Positions 32,169-41,398 of a stretch of DNA of 64,000 bases are shown piece after piece. The position numbers and the translations under genes were made by a program. This DNA is from Algisphaera sp039180025 (GTDB lineage Bacteria; Planctomycetota; Phycisphaerae; Phycisphaerales; Phycisphaeraceae). The stretch lies in contig JBCDDZ010000013.1 in NCBI GenBank assembly GCA_039180025.1, positions 1 through 64,000 on the forward strand, in the 5' to 3' direction. Each line of letters opens with the position of its first letter. Within the stretch, counting starts at the first letter, position 1. The notes under the pieces are model-generated. The model saw only the letters and a program-made list of their open reading frames with translations. It was not told the origin of the DNA and made no database searches.

Positions 32169-33410
32169 TCAATGGGTGTGGTGCCCGGCCGCACGGTTCT
32201 TCTGGATCGGACCCCGGCAGCGTACTCGGTATTCGGTGGGGCTGATGCCGACGTCGCGCTTGAAAACTTCGTAGAGCCGTTGTGCATTCTGAAAGCCGGC
32301 GCGCTCTGCGATGTCCGGCATCGGCAGTTCGGTGTCCATCAGCAAGGACTGGGCCCGCAAGATCCGCACCCGCCACAGCTCTTTTTGCAGGGTCTGGCCC
32401 ACCAGTCGCTTGAACCGCAGTTCGAGCGCACGCCGAGAAAGCGGGACCGCGCGGACAATGTCGGCTACCTCGATCGGCAGGGTGGCGTGTTCACGGATGA
32501 ACCGCAAAGCCAGGTTGACTTCGGGGTCATTGGAAACGGTGCGGAAAGAAGATTCGCGTTCGACCACGCCGCCGGGTGGCAGCAGCAACGCCTCGTCCGG
32601 CTCGGGTTCGCCGTCCATGAGTCGCGCCAGCAGCGCGGCGGCCTCGAACCCCACCCGATGGACCGGCAGTTCGATGCTCGACATCTGGGGGCTGTTCATT
32701 TCGCACACCAGCCGATCGCCCGACGCACCAACCAGAGCGATCGCTTCGGGCACCTCCTGCTGCATCCGCTTCGTCTCATCCAGCAGGATCCGGCCCACCA
32801 TGTCGCTGGTGGCCATCACCGCCATCGGCTTCTCCCAGGACTCCACCAGATCGCTCCACGCCGCGCGGTCCTCGGAGGAAGGGGGCAGAGAGATGCCGCA
32901 GCCAAACCCGTGTTCGATGACCGCCTCGCGGAATGCTTCGATCCGCAACCGAGAAGTCGTGTGCTGCATGTCACCCAAGACGCAGAAATTGCCGTGCCCC
33001 TGTTCCAGCAGATGACGGGCGATCACCCGACCGGCCTCGGCGGCATCCCAGTAAACCACGGGGTTCCCTTCGCTCAGATCGGGGGTGCAGATCGTCACGA
33101 TCGGGCAATCACAGCGCAGCTGTTCGATGGACCGGCCTTCGTTCGGGGCTTCGGGATGTACTCGTACGATCAGGCCATCTAACTCTTCATCCGGCGCAAT
33201 GAACCAGTACGGCTCGGCCATCGGAGTCGACAGGTTCCACTTGGCAAAATGGTTGGCGTAGTCCGCGACCCCGAGCAGCAAATCAGAATCAAAGCTGTGG
33301 GGCCGAGTGGACATGACCTTCACACGCTTGGGCGGCAGCAGGGTGGCGCTTACCGCGGGCAACGCCGGATCCGGTCCCGATTCACCGGCGGAGTTAAATT
33401 TTGCGCTCAT
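32169..33410 (-). CDS. XylR-type AraC-family regulator with sugar-sensing domain
   Basis: The protein has 413 aa from the ATG at 33410 (MSAKFNSAGE). The N-terminal two thirds resemble the LacI/periplasmic-binding fold of XylR (SFDSDLLLGVADYANHF, FCVLGDMQHTTSRLRIEAFREAV, AIALVGASGDRLVCEMNSPQMSSIELPVHRVG). The C-terminal 110 residues form an AraC double helix-turn-helix (LPIEVADIVRAVPLSRRALELRF, MPDIAERAGFQNAQRLYEVFKRDVGISPTEYR). XylR proteins activate sugar operons when ligand is bound. The gene is divergent from the PEP-CTERM/FAD-oxidoreductase operon, its likely target. A TATCAT box 6 nt upstream of the ATG implies a leaderless transcript. A CTTGCG-CGCAAG dyad lies just behind it. Confidence 0.93.
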   Translation of the reverse strand: MSAKFNSAGESGPDPALPAVSATLLPPKRVKVMSTRPHSFDSDLLLGVADYANHFAKWNLSTPMAEPYWFIAPDEELDGLIVRVHPEAPNEGRSIEQLRCDCPIVTICTPDLSEGNPVVYWDAAEAGRVIARHLLEQGHGNFCVLGDMQHTTSRLRIEAFREAVIEHGFGCGISLPPSSEDRAAWSDLVESWEKPMAVMATSDMVGRILLDETKRMQQEVPEAIALVGASGDRLVCEMNSPQMSSIELPVHRVGFEAAALLARLMDGEPEPDEALLLPPGGVVERESSFRTVSNDPEVNLALRFIREHATLPIEVADIVRAVPLSRRALELRFKRLVGQTLQKELWRVRILRAQSLLMDTELPMPDIAERAGFQNAQRLYEVFKRDVGISPTEYRVRCRGPIQKNRAAGHHTH

Positions 33411-33416
33411 GCATGG

Positions 33417-33449
33417 ATGATAGCCGCTCTTGCGTTTTGAGTCGCAAGG
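33417..33449 (-). promoter_or_regulatory. Leaderless -10 box TATCAT and adjacent CTTGCG...CGCAAG dyad
   Basis: TATCAT (33422-33417) is 6 nt before the XylR ATG. CTTGCG (33429-33434) and CGCAAG (33443-33448) form an inverted pair with an 8-nt spacer, overlapping the expected -35 region. They share the TTGCG half-site with the operator-like sites near 58.4-58.6 kb. Confidence 0.5.
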
Positions 33450-33558
33450 AATCCAGAGCATAATCATCATCCGTACTTTGGTTCAGTCTTATAGGTTTGG
33501 TCACCCATCTCGGCTTGTTCAAACTGACTTCCTTTCTTTTATATCAGGAGAAATCAAA

Positions 33559-34416
33559 ATGCTTTATGAATCGTACCCGTGGGCCGTACCCGCTCGAGCC
33601 CGCACCACGTCGTGCATCGCCGCCTTGGCCGTGCTGAGTCTGTCTGTCGTGTCGGCGCAAGCTGCGACGATCAACCTCGACTTCGGCAACAATACCGCGT
33701 ATGTCGGCGACCTCACCCCAGCCAACGCGGCCGGCGCGGTGACCGGGAGCCAGGTCTTTACCGCCGTGACCCCCGACAACGTCTCGCCTAACAACCAGGC
33801 CAGCGGATACGGGCTGGATGTCGGCGATGGCGTGATCGTCACGACCGCCCGCAACGGCAACAACAGCACCGACCAGGCCCTCTTCCGCCCCGACCGTACC
33901 GGCGACACCGTCACGGGCGCGGGGGCCGGCGTGTTCGGAACCGCCTTAACCAACGATGCGATCCAGTCTCTGAACAATGCCACCGCCCCCAGGGCACCCC
34001 TGGGTGTCCAAGTCGCGGGCTTGGCCAACGGCGAATACACGGCCTTCATTGCCGCCAGCTACGGAGGAAACGTCGCCGACGCGCAGCGCATCTTTACGGG
34101 GGTGGGTGCCGAAATCGTGACTTTTGGCAATAACAACGCCGCCGAACACACGCTCGATACCAGCCAGCTTTCTTTGTTGGGCAGCGTCAGCGGGGCGGTC
34201 TCGGCGTCATGGATTGACGGCGATAACTACCTCTCGACGACGTTTACCATCACCGACGAAAACAGCTCTTTCTTCATCCTGGTCGATGACCCGACCGTCG
34301 GGTCTTCCACCGCCCAGGCCACGATCAGTTCCCTGCAGATCGTGCCCGAACCCGCGTCGCTCGCACTGCTGGGCATGGGTGGCCTCTGCTTGCTGGGTCG
34401 CCGCCGTAAGGCTTGA
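33559..34416 (+). CDS. PEP-CTERM sorting-domain surface protein
   Basis: The protein has 285 aa. A signal peptide (core CIAALAVLSLSVVS, cleavage near AQAA) precedes a Thr/Asn/Gly-rich secreted domain (LDFGNNTAYVG, YTAFIAASYGG), predicted as a beta-sandwich. The C-terminus is a complete PEP-CTERM signal: VPEPASL, a hydrophobic helix (ALLGMGGLCLLG) and the basic RRRKA. Such proteins are processed by an exosortase at the inner membrane and released to or anchored at the cell surface. A clear AGGAG ribosome-binding site precedes the ATG. It opens the operon divergent from the XylR gene. Its ligand is unknown. The second module (57.3-58.3 kb) has an equivalent protein. Confidence 0.92.
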   Translation: MLYESYPWAVPARARTTSCIAALAVLSLSVVSAQAATINLDFGNNTAYVGDLTPANAAGAVTGSQVFTAVTPDNVSPNNQASGYGLDVGDGVIVTTARNGNNSTDQALFRPDRTGDTVTGAGAGVFGTALTNDAIQSLNNATAPRAPLGVQVAGLANGEYTAFIAASYGGNVADAQRIFTGVGAEIVTFGNNNAAEHTLDTSQLSLLGSVSGAVSASWIDGDNYLSTTFTITDENSSFFILVDDPTVGSSTAQATISSLQIVPEPASLALLGMGGLCLLGRRRKA

Positions 34417-34515
34417 TTCGAACTCGATACCTCCAATGGGTCGGGTACGCGGAAGCGGATTCGGCCCTTTCCTTCTCGCCGCAAGTCGGCTCACGCCGGC
34501 AAATCTCCCTGCAAC

Positions 34516-36246
34516 ATGTCCCCGTCTATGCGTTACGACCACCCCGCCTATTTCCGAAACGAATGGATCCAGCCCACCGACCGGGTGGTCCGTACCGAAG
34601 TCTGTATTTACGGCGCTAGCGCGTCGGGCGTGATCGCCGCGGTCACCTTGGTCCGGCGGGGTCACCGCGTCACGCTCCTCCAGCCGGGAGGCTTCGTTGG
34701 CGGGATGACGACGGGCGGGCTGGGCTGGACCGACTCGGGCAAGAAGGCGGCCGTCGGCGGCATGGCGAGGCAGTTCTACCGCGATCTCGGCGGCCGGTAC
34801 GGCAAGCCGGAGGAGTGGCAGTTCGAGCCGCACGCCGCCGACGCGGTTTTGCAAGGGTATCTAGACGAGGCCGGCATCGAGCCGATCTTCTACCAGTACC
34901 TCGACACCGTCGATATGCGGGGGCAGAAAATCACCGCCGCCACGATGATCGGCGGGCTGCGCGTCGAAGCCGACCTTTTCATCGATGCTACTTATGAAGG
35001 TGATCTGCTGGCTAAAGCCGGCGTCAATTTCACCGTCGGCCGCGAATCCAATGCCACCTACGGCGAAACGCTCAACGGCGTTCAGGTCCGCTGCGAAACC
35101 GATGATCCTTTCGGCGACCATCATCAGTTCGACAGCCCCGTTGACCCCTATCGCATTGAAGGGGACCCCAGCAGCGGCCTGCTGCCGGGGATCCTCGATG
35201 AGGACCTGACGACTCGGCAAGGTGAAGGCGACCGACGCATCCAGGCGTACAATTTTCGGGTCTGTATGACCGACGATCCGTCGTTGAAGATCGACTGGGT
35301 CCAGCCCGAAGGCTACGACCCGGCCGACTACGTTCTGCTCGACCGCTGGTTGGCGTCGGGCAAGAGCGCGTTCAACGAACAGCTCATGCACGACCCGGCT
35401 TACCACACGCCGATCCGCAAGTTCGACGTCTTGCCGATGCGGACCGCCAACGGATACCGGAAAACCGACACGAACAACCACGGCGCCGTGTCCAGCGACT
35501 TCATCGGCGGCAACCAGAGCTGGCCGGAAGGAGACTACCTCACCCGCGAGCGTATCTTTCAGGACCACGTCCGCTGGCAGCAAGGCTTGTACTGGCACAT
35601 CGCCAACAGCCCTACGGTCCCCGTCCGTTACCGCGAGGCGTATCGCAAGTGGGGGCTGGCCCGCGATGAGTTTGGCGAGACCGGGCACTGGCCGCACCAG
35701 CTCTACGTCCGTGAAGCACGGCGGATGGTGTCCGACCACGTGGTCACCGAGCACGACTGCCTCGGGCGACGCCGGGCGTCGAAATCGATCGGCCTGGCCA
35801 GCTACACCATGGATTCGCACCACACCGCTCGGTTCGTCCGCGTCGTCGACGGCCGGCCGCAGGTCCTCAACGAAGGCAACGTCGAGGTCGGGCCTTCGGC
35901 CCCGTTCGCGATCGATTACCGCTGCGTGGTGCCGGCCCGGGGTCAATGCGTCAACCTGTTCGTCCCCGTGTGCCTCTCGGTATCGCACATCGCTTACGGC
36001 TCGGTCCGGATGGAGCCGGTATTCATGCTCCTGGGCGAAAGCGTCGGTGTGGCCGCTTCGCTGTGCCTCGGTCGGCGCTGCAGCGCTCAGGACCTGCCCT
36101 ACCCATTTTTGCGGTCTGAACTCGAAGCGGCGGGTCAAGTCCTTGAAGACCCGGCAGTCCAAGAGTCGGCCGCACCGCTCGTATCATCCAGTCCTCTCGC
36201 TTCAGGAACTCTCTCCTATGAAAAATCCTTGCAAGGCCAGTCATAA
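34516..36246 (+). CDS. FAD-dependent oxidoreductase (PF12831 type)
   Basis: The protein has 576 aa. The FAD-binding site is VCIYGASASGVIAAVTLVRRGH, followed by FVGGMTTGGLGWTD, the signature of the FAD_oxidored family found widely in planctomycetes. Further conserved segments are FIDATYEGDLLAKAGV, LNG-containing YGETLNGVQ, GGNQSWPEGDY, YVREARRMV and HIAYGSVRMEPVFMLLGE. There is no signal peptide, so it should be cytosolic. The redox substrate is unknown for most of the family. A clear paralogue lies at 55543-57177, in the same position relative to a pseudopilin and a PEP-CTERM gene. The pseudopilin gene starts inside its 3' end (29-bp overlap). Confidence 0.92.
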   Translation: MSPSMRYDHPAYFRNEWIQPTDRVVRTEVCIYGASASGVIAAVTLVRRGHRVTLLQPGGFVGGMTTGGLGWTDSGKKAAVGGMARQFYRDLGGRYGKPEEWQFEPHAADAVLQGYLDEAGIEPIFYQYLDTVDMRGQKITAATMIGGLRVEADLFIDATYEGDLLAKAGVNFTVGRESNATYGETLNGVQVRCETDDPFGDHHQFDSPVDPYRIEGDPSSGLLPGILDEDLTTRQGEGDRRIQAYNFRVCMTDDPSLKIDWVQPEGYDPADYVLLDRWLASGKSAFNEQLMHDPAYHTPIRKFDVLPMRTANGYRKTDTNNHGAVSSDFIGGNQSWPEGDYLTRERIFQDHVRWQQGLYWHIANSPTVPVRYREAYRKWGLARDEFGETGHWPHQLYVREARRMVSDHVVTEHDCLGRRRASKSIGLASYTMDSHHTARFVRVVDGRPQVLNEGNVEVGPSAPFAIDYRCVVPARGQCVNLFVPVCLSVSHIAYGSVRMEPVFMLLGESVGVAASLCLGRRCSAQDLPYPFLRSELEAAGQVLEDPAVQESAAPLVSSSPLASGTLSYEKSLQGQS

Positions 36247-37084
36247 AATCCAACGTCTTTCGCCTTTCGGCCAGCAGCCTGCGCGGTCATCTCGGCACCA
36301 ACGGTGCGGCTTTACGCTGATCGAGCTGCTGGTCGTCATTAGTATTATCGCGCTGCTGATCGGTTTGCTGCTGCCCGCGTTGTCGGGTGCCCGCGAGGCG
36401 AGCCGTAGCATGGTGTGTATCAGCAACCTCAAGCAGCAGAATATTGCGATCCACGCCGCCGCGGCCGATCTGGACGGTCGCATTATCAAGAGTGAGTTTC
36501 GTTTCAACGATCACGCCTTCGGCGGCAGCAGCCCCCAGACGTGGCGGTGGTTCATCTACCTGCTCTACTACGACTACCTGCCGGGCCAAGGCCGCGGCGA
36601 GTCGTTGACTACCGGCAACCCGTTGACTTCAATCAAAGACTTGGAAGGGGCTAATGTCTATCAGTGCCCCTCGGACCCCGAAGCCGATCGCGTCGAGGGG
36701 GGGACCGGCAGCACCCCGTTTAAAGGGCTTAGCTACGGCCCCAACCGATCGGTGATGCCGATGCGGACCGAAGCGCCCGGCGGAGCCGACGACGGTTTCT
36801 GGCGCGTCTCGAGCTGGCTGGAAGCGTCTGAACGCATCATCATTTCCGAGAAATCTGCCGACTCCAATCTGCCGGGCTTCCGGCCGAACTATTTCACCGA
36901 CGGCGGCGGCAACCCCAACGCAGTCAACGACCGGCTGACCCCGCATCACGCCAACGGCACCGCCATCAACGCGGCGTATATCGATAGCCATGTCGAGACC
37001 CACGACTGGGAAGAGATCAGTTTGTTTCCGGACCTCAACGACCCGCTGCTGATCAAGGCTTGGGGCAAAACGTACGGCCCATAA
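36218..37084 (+). CDS. Prepilin-type (type II pseudopilin-like) protein
   Basis: The protein has 288 aa. Residues 1-31 are a long basic leader, followed by the prepilin cleavage motif GFTLIELLVVISIIALLIGLLLPAL, with Gly before Phe and Glu five residues after the cut. The secreted domain has the planctomycete pattern: ISNLKQQNIAIHAAAADLDG, cysteine in YQCPSDPEADR, and the C-terminal HHANGTAINAAYIDSHVE, also seen in DUF1559-like proteins. It is processed by a prepilin peptidase and displayed on the periplasmic or outer side. Translation is coupled to the oxidoreductase upstream. Two similar proteins are encoded in the second module. Confidence 0.92.
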   Translation: MKNPCKASHKIQRLSPFGQQPARSSRHQRCGFTLIELLVVISIIALLIGLLLPALSGAREASRSMVCISNLKQQNIAIHAAAADLDGRIIKSEFRFNDHAFGGSSPQTWRWFIYLLYYDYLPGQGRGESLTTGNPLTSIKDLEGANVYQCPSDPEADRVEGGTGSTPFKGLSYGPNRSVMPMRTEAPGGADDGFWRVSSWLEASERIIISEKSADSNLPGFRPNYFTDGGGNPNAVNDRLTPHHANGTAINAAYIDSHVETHDWEEISLFPDLNDPLLIKAWGKTYGP

Positions 37085-37140
37085 GCTTTGACAGACTTTT
37101 CACGGATTTATACCTCGCTTTGCTTAATTTAAGACACCTT

Positions 37141-39900
37141 ATGTGCTCGCCTTATTATTTCTTGTTCCCCGTCTGCGTGTTGCTAGTCATTGGGACTTCT
37201 GCTTCGGCGGCCGAAGAACCGGGGGTTGAGGAGCCGGGGGTCGAAGAACCGGGAGTGGATCAGCCGGGCGCCGGTGACCAGCGCGACGGTTTATCGGGTG
37301 GCGACTTAATATTGGTAGACGCCGTCGGCTTCGAATCCGGGAAATTCCAAGCTGGCGAGAATACCGACGCCCGGTTGATCGGTCAGGCCGACTGGGTGAG
37401 TTACGAGACGGCAGGGGGGCCGAGCCTGATCGTGACGCGTAATCGAGCCCTTTCGGGGAAAGCCTCGATCCGCAGCCTTTCGTCGAAAAAATCGGCGGCG
37501 GCGTTGTGGCTAAAAGACCTACCGACGCAGCGTCCCCTTGATTTGAATCTGCGTTTTATGGTCGGTAGTGTCGAAGACGATACGGGCAGCTTTGAGGTTG
37601 GGCTCACCGGCAACTTGAGTGCGCAGGGGTTCGTAGGCGTGCGCCGTGACGGATCGAAGAATCGTTTGGTGACGCTGACCACGCAGGATGGCAAGCTCAA
37701 GTCGAGCAACAGTGTCAAGACCCAGAGCGGCATCAACGAATTGTCGGTGACCGTTCGGCTGTTCGGTGGCGAAGCCGACGACAAAGTGGCCCTGCAAACC
37801 CGGCCCTGGTCGGACAGTGGAGATGCCCCGTGGCAAACCGTCAGCTTCGACCCGGGGCAGTCGGCGGACGCGGAAGGCTTCGTCAGCCTCACACGTGATG
37901 TCCCCGGCGAGGGGCTATATGTGTATCTCCGGGGTGACGGCCGCAACTATCGCCGGGCGGTCCGCTTGGATGATTTGAAGGTGTCGGCAGTGGCCGCCCG
38001 GCTGGACGCGGAGCCGGGGTTTCCCAACCCGGCATTGCCGGGAGCGGCTGCGGCAGGCCAACCCGAGAACGTCAACGTTTTATCAACCCCCCGCCCCCCC
38101 ACGGCAGTCAGTGATGGCCGCTATCCCGCCGATATGGGCGTGATCGATGTGACCCAGCCGCCCTATTCCGCGGCCGGTGACGGCGTGACGGATGATACGG
38201 CCGCGATCCAAAAAGCGCTCGATGATTTTCCCAGTGCGAACCGTATCATTTATCTGCCCGCGGGCACTTACCTGGTTTCCGACACGCTGCGTTGGGGCGC
38301 GGCCCAGCGGGGCCGGGAGCAGAAGCGTACCACGCTTGAGGGGGCCGGCCCCGGAGAGACAAGCATCCGCCTGGCGGACCGCGCTGCCGGTTTTAATAAC
38401 CCAGACCGACGCAAGTCGGTCATCTGGACCGGCGACAAGCCGGCACAGCGCTTCCGCAACGGCATCCGCAATCTGACCGTCAACACGGGTTCGGGTAACC
38501 CCGGCGCCTCGGGGATCCAGTTCAATACCTCGAATCAGGGTTCGGTCGATTCGGTCGTCATCCGCTCCGAGGACGGTCGAGGCGTGGCGGGCCTCGATCT
38601 ATTCTATACCGGCGAGATTGGGAACGGCTTGATCCGCCGGGTCGTGGTGGAAGGCTTTGACTACGGCGTGCGTACCAAAGACCGGGTCAACGGCATGACT
38701 TTCGTGGACCTCACCCTGCGCGAACAACGGATCGCCGGGATCCATAATCTGCAGCAGGTGCTCTCGATCGAAAACCTTAAGAGCTCCAACGCGGTCCCCG
38801 TGATCCGCAACCTCGGCGGCGGGTGCGTCGTGGTGCTCGGCGGTGTGTTCGAAGGCCTGGACGACGCCAAGGTAGCGATCGAGAACGAAGATTCGACACT
38901 TTACGTTCGCGCCCTCGAGCTCCCGGGATATCGCCGCGCTATCCGCAACCGTGTAGACGGCAAGACGCGGGTCGTCAGCGGATCGGTCGTCGATGAATTT
39001 GTTTCGCATGAACCCATACGGCCACTCGGCCAAGCCACACCCAACGAATATCTACCGATCAAGCCCAGCCCCGACCCGGCCGACCTTGACTTGGCGTCGT
39101 GGGTCAGCCCGGACGGATTCGGTGCGGTTGGCGACGGGAAAACCGACGATACCGCGGCGATGCAGGCGGCGGTGGACTCGGGCGCTAAGGTGCTATACCT
39201 GCCCAATGGCCGTAAATACCGGATCGATGGGAAGCTCATCCTCCGCCACCGCGTCGAGCGGATGACCGGAGGCGAAGGGCAGATTACGGGAAAAGGAACG
39301 ATCGTCGTGGCCGACGGCGAAGCGGATCAACTCACGATCGACAGGATCGAGTGGGGCTACGGCGGATCCAACCTCGCGATCGAGCATGAAGGGGACCGCA
39401 CATTGGTGATCCGTCACGCGATGCTGCCGCGGGTCGTCGGCCTGGGCCGCGGCGATCTCTTTCTTGACGATGTATCGAACCATAAATGGCGAAAAAAAAA
39501 CGAGCCTTTGCTTGAACTCCGCAACCCCGAACAAAGCGTTTGGTGCCGGAACCTGAACTCAGAGAATTACAATAGTGTCAAGCTAATCAATCACGGAGCC
39601 AAGCTCTGGATCCTGGGTTACAAAACGGAAAATCACCACCAGTGTTTGCGGGCGACCCACGGTGGCCAAACCGAGGTCTACGGGGCTCACATCTACGCCC
39701 AAAACCGGGCCAAGCAACACCCCGCGTTTGCGGTGGACAACGCCGGCCTGACGCTGGCGGGGGTGCGGCAGTACACCTGGAAGCCGACGTGGTACGAAGA
39801 CTTCGTGGCGGTCCGTTCCGGGGACCGTGAAGTGGTAATCAGACGCGAGGAGGTGCCGTTCGCATCCTCGCTCCCGCTGTTGGTGGTGCCCTCGCCATGA
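37141..39900 (+). CDS. Secreted twin beta-helix protein (pectate lyase_3/GH55-like)
   Basis: The protein has 919 aa. A signal peptide (YFLFPVCVLLVIGTSASA) is followed by a 15-bp tandem repeat encoding EEPGVEEPGVEEPGVDQPG. A beta-sandwich-like region (about 60-290) comes next. Two beta-helix domains follow, opened by GDGVTDDTAAIQKALDDF and GDGKTDDTAAMQAAVDSG, as in GH55 beta-1,3-glucanases and related lyases. A second gene (45456-48329) has a clearly homologous pair of helices (shared FRNGIRNLTVNTGSGNP / FRNSVQNLTIDIGAGNP). Enzymatic activity is likely but not provable here. The gene follows the pseudopilin, and its stop overlaps the next oxidoreductase start by 4 bp. A TAATTT box 10 nt before the ATG may be an internal promoter. 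Confidence 0.85.
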   Translation: MCSPYYFLFPVCVLLVIGTSASAAEEPGVEEPGVEEPGVDQPGAGDQRDGLSGGDLILVDAVGFESGKFQAGENTDARLIGQADWVSYETAGGPSLIVTRNRALSGKASIRSLSSKKSAAALWLKDLPTQRPLDLNLRFMVGSVEDDTGSFEVGLTGNLSAQGFVGVRRDGSKNRLVTLTTQDGKLKSSNSVKTQSGINELSVTVRLFGGEADDKVALQTRPWSDSGDAPWQTVSFDPGQSADAEGFVSLTRDVPGEGLYVYLRGDGRNYRRAVRLDDLKVSAVAARLDAEPGFPNPALPGAAAAGQPENVNVLSTPRPPTAVSDGRYPADMGVIDVTQPPYSAAGDGVTDDTAAIQKALDDFPSANRIIYLPAGTYLVSDTLRWGAAQRGREQKRTTLEGAGPGETSIRLADRAAGFNNPDRRKSVIWTGDKPAQRFRNGIRNLTVNTGSGNPGASGIQFNTSNQGSVDSVVIRSEDGRGVAGLDLFYTGEIGNGLIRRVVVEGFDYGVRTKDRVNGMTFVDLTLREQRIAGIHNLQQVLSIENLKSSNAVPVIRNLGGGCVVVLGGVFEGLDDAKVAIENEDSTLYVRALELPGYRRAIRNRVDGKTRVVSGSVVDEFVSHEPIRPLGQATPNEYLPIKPSPDPADLDLASWVSPDGFGAVGDGKTDDTAAMQAAVDSGAKVLYLPNGRKYRIDGKLILRHRVERMTGGEGQITGKGTIVVADGEADQLTIDRIEWGYGGSNLAIEHEGDRTLVIRHAMLPRVVGLGRGDLFLDDVSNHKWRKKNEPLLELRNPEQSVWCRNLNSENYNSVKLINHGAKLWILGYKTENHHQCLRATHGGQTEVYGAHIYAQNRAKQHPAFAVDNAGLTLAGVRQYTWKPTWYEDFVAVRSGDREVVIRREEVPFASSLPLLVVPSP

Positions 39901-41309
39901 GTGATTATCATTTGCAAAGACGGGTCCCAGTGGAGACCGGTTACGACGTGGTGGTCTGTGGCGGCGGGCCCGCCGGTGCCGCGGCCGCGATTAGTGCGGG
40001 GCGGCTCGGGGCCAAAGTCCTATTGGTCGAATCCACCGGCTGCATGGGGGGGATGGGGACCTCCGGCCTCGTCACGGCCTTCGACCCGATGGCCAACGGC
40101 GAAGAGATGCTCGTCGGCGGGCTGATGAAAGAAATCGTCTGGACGCTCTACAAGCAGGGCGAGCTCGGTCCTCACGAGCGGCCCGAACGCTTCGCTAAAG
40201 CCTATATGCGTTGGACGCCTTTCCGCACCGAAGGCTACAAGCGATTGCTCGACGAATTGGCGATCGATGCCGGGGTTGAGGTCCGCTTCTTCACCCGCCT
40301 GATCGATGCCGAGGCCGACCCGGATACCGGGAAAGTCCATGGCGTCGTGCTGCACAACATCGAGGGCTATCGCTATATCGAAGCGCCGACGTTCATCGAC
40401 TGCACCGGCGACGCCATCCTCGCCGACCTGGTCGGCGTCGAGTGCCGCGAGGCCGGACGCGACACGCCGCACATCATGCCCGCTTCGCTGCCCAGTCTGT
40501 TCACCGGTATGGACCACATCACTCGGCCCCGCAACCGCGAAGACGAACAGGCCGGCCTCAAGCAAGCTCTCGCCGACGGGCACTTCACCCAGCCCGACCG
40601 CCATATGCCCGGCATGAGCGAGGTCGGACGGTTCGTCGGCTACCTCAACGGTGGACACCTCTTTAATCTCAACGCCCTGCGCTGCCAGGACCTCTCCGAC
40701 GGCGTCATGCTTGGCCGACGTATTGCCAAAGAGTACATGGAGTTTTTCCGGCAGTACGTGCCCGGCTTCGAAAACATCGAACACGTGACCACGGCCTCGC
40801 TCATCGGCGTTCGCGAGTCCCGCCGGATCATCGGCGAGTACGAACTCAACGTCGACGACTACATGGGCCGCCGCAAGTTCCCCGACCAGATCGGCTTGTT
40901 TAATAAATTCATCGACATCCACCCGTACGACTGCTCCGACGAGCAGTGGGAACGTTTCCTTCGGGAGAAAAACGACCGCGGCAACATGCCCGGGCCCGGC
41001 GAAAGCTTCGGTATCCCCTACGGCGTCATCGTCCCCAAGGGTTGGCAGAACCTTTGGGTTGCCGGCCGATGCGCTTCCGCCGACCTCGAAGTCCAAGGGG
41101 TTATCCGTGTTCAACCTGCCGCGGCAATGATGGGGCAAGCCGCGGGCACGGCCGCCGTCCAGTCGTTCCGTACCGGCAAGCCTGCCGCCGAGATCGACAC
41201 CTCCACGCTTGTTCATACGCTGCGTAAGCACAACGCGAACCTACCCCAAGAAGATTTATCGATATCGATGACCCGTTCGGCAGCCACGCCCTTACCCAGC
41301 CACCTGTGA
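39897..41309 (+). CDS. FAD-dependent oxidoreductase (PF12831 type), second copy
   Basis: The protein has 470 aa. The dinucleotide motif is VVVCGGGPAGAAAAISAGRLGAKVLLVE, followed by GCMGGMGTSGLVTAFDP. Later hallmarks are FIDCTGDAILADLVGVECRE, ESRRIIGEYELNVDDYM and WVAGRCASADLEVQGVIRVQPAAAMMGQAAGTAA. It is the more typical, shorter family form, distinct from the paralogues at 34.5 and 55.5 kb. It lacks a signal peptide. The ATGA overlap with the beta-helix gene shows it belongs to the same operon, as its last gene. The substrate is unknown. Oxidation of a sugar or sugar acid would fit the context, but this is inference. Confidence 0.92.
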   Translation: MSDYHLQRRVPVETGYDVVVCGGGPAGAAAAISAGRLGAKVLLVESTGCMGGMGTSGLVTAFDPMANGEEMLVGGLMKEIVWTLYKQGELGPHERPERFAKAYMRWTPFRTEGYKRLLDELAIDAGVEVRFFTRLIDAEADPDTGKVHGVVLHNIEGYRYIEAPTFIDCTGDAILADLVGVECREAGRDTPHIMPASLPSLFTGMDHITRPRNREDEQAGLKQALADGHFTQPDRHMPGMSEVGRFVGYLNGGHLFNLNALRCQDLSDGVMLGRRIAKEYMEFFRQYVPGFENIEHVTTASLIGVRESRRIIGEYELNVDDYMGRRKFPDQIGLFNKFIDIHPYDCSDEQWERFLREKNDRGNMPGPGESFGIPYGVIVPKGWQNLWVAGRCASADLEVQGVIRVQPAAAMMGQAAGTAAVQSFRTGKPAAEIDTSTLVHTLRKHNANLPQEDLSISMTRSAATPLPSHL

Positions 41310-41398
41310 CAACTTCCCCCGCCGGTGAAAAAGCAGCCGAGTGAGGCTGGCGAAGCGGGTGCCGCCTCTGTCAAAATACGATTGAGTAAACGACAGGG

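Noticed and set aside
34861..36162. Minus-strand frame of 433 codons opposite the FAD oxidoreductase
   Set aside because: The plus-strand frame has the full FAD-binding and family signatures. The minus frame has none.
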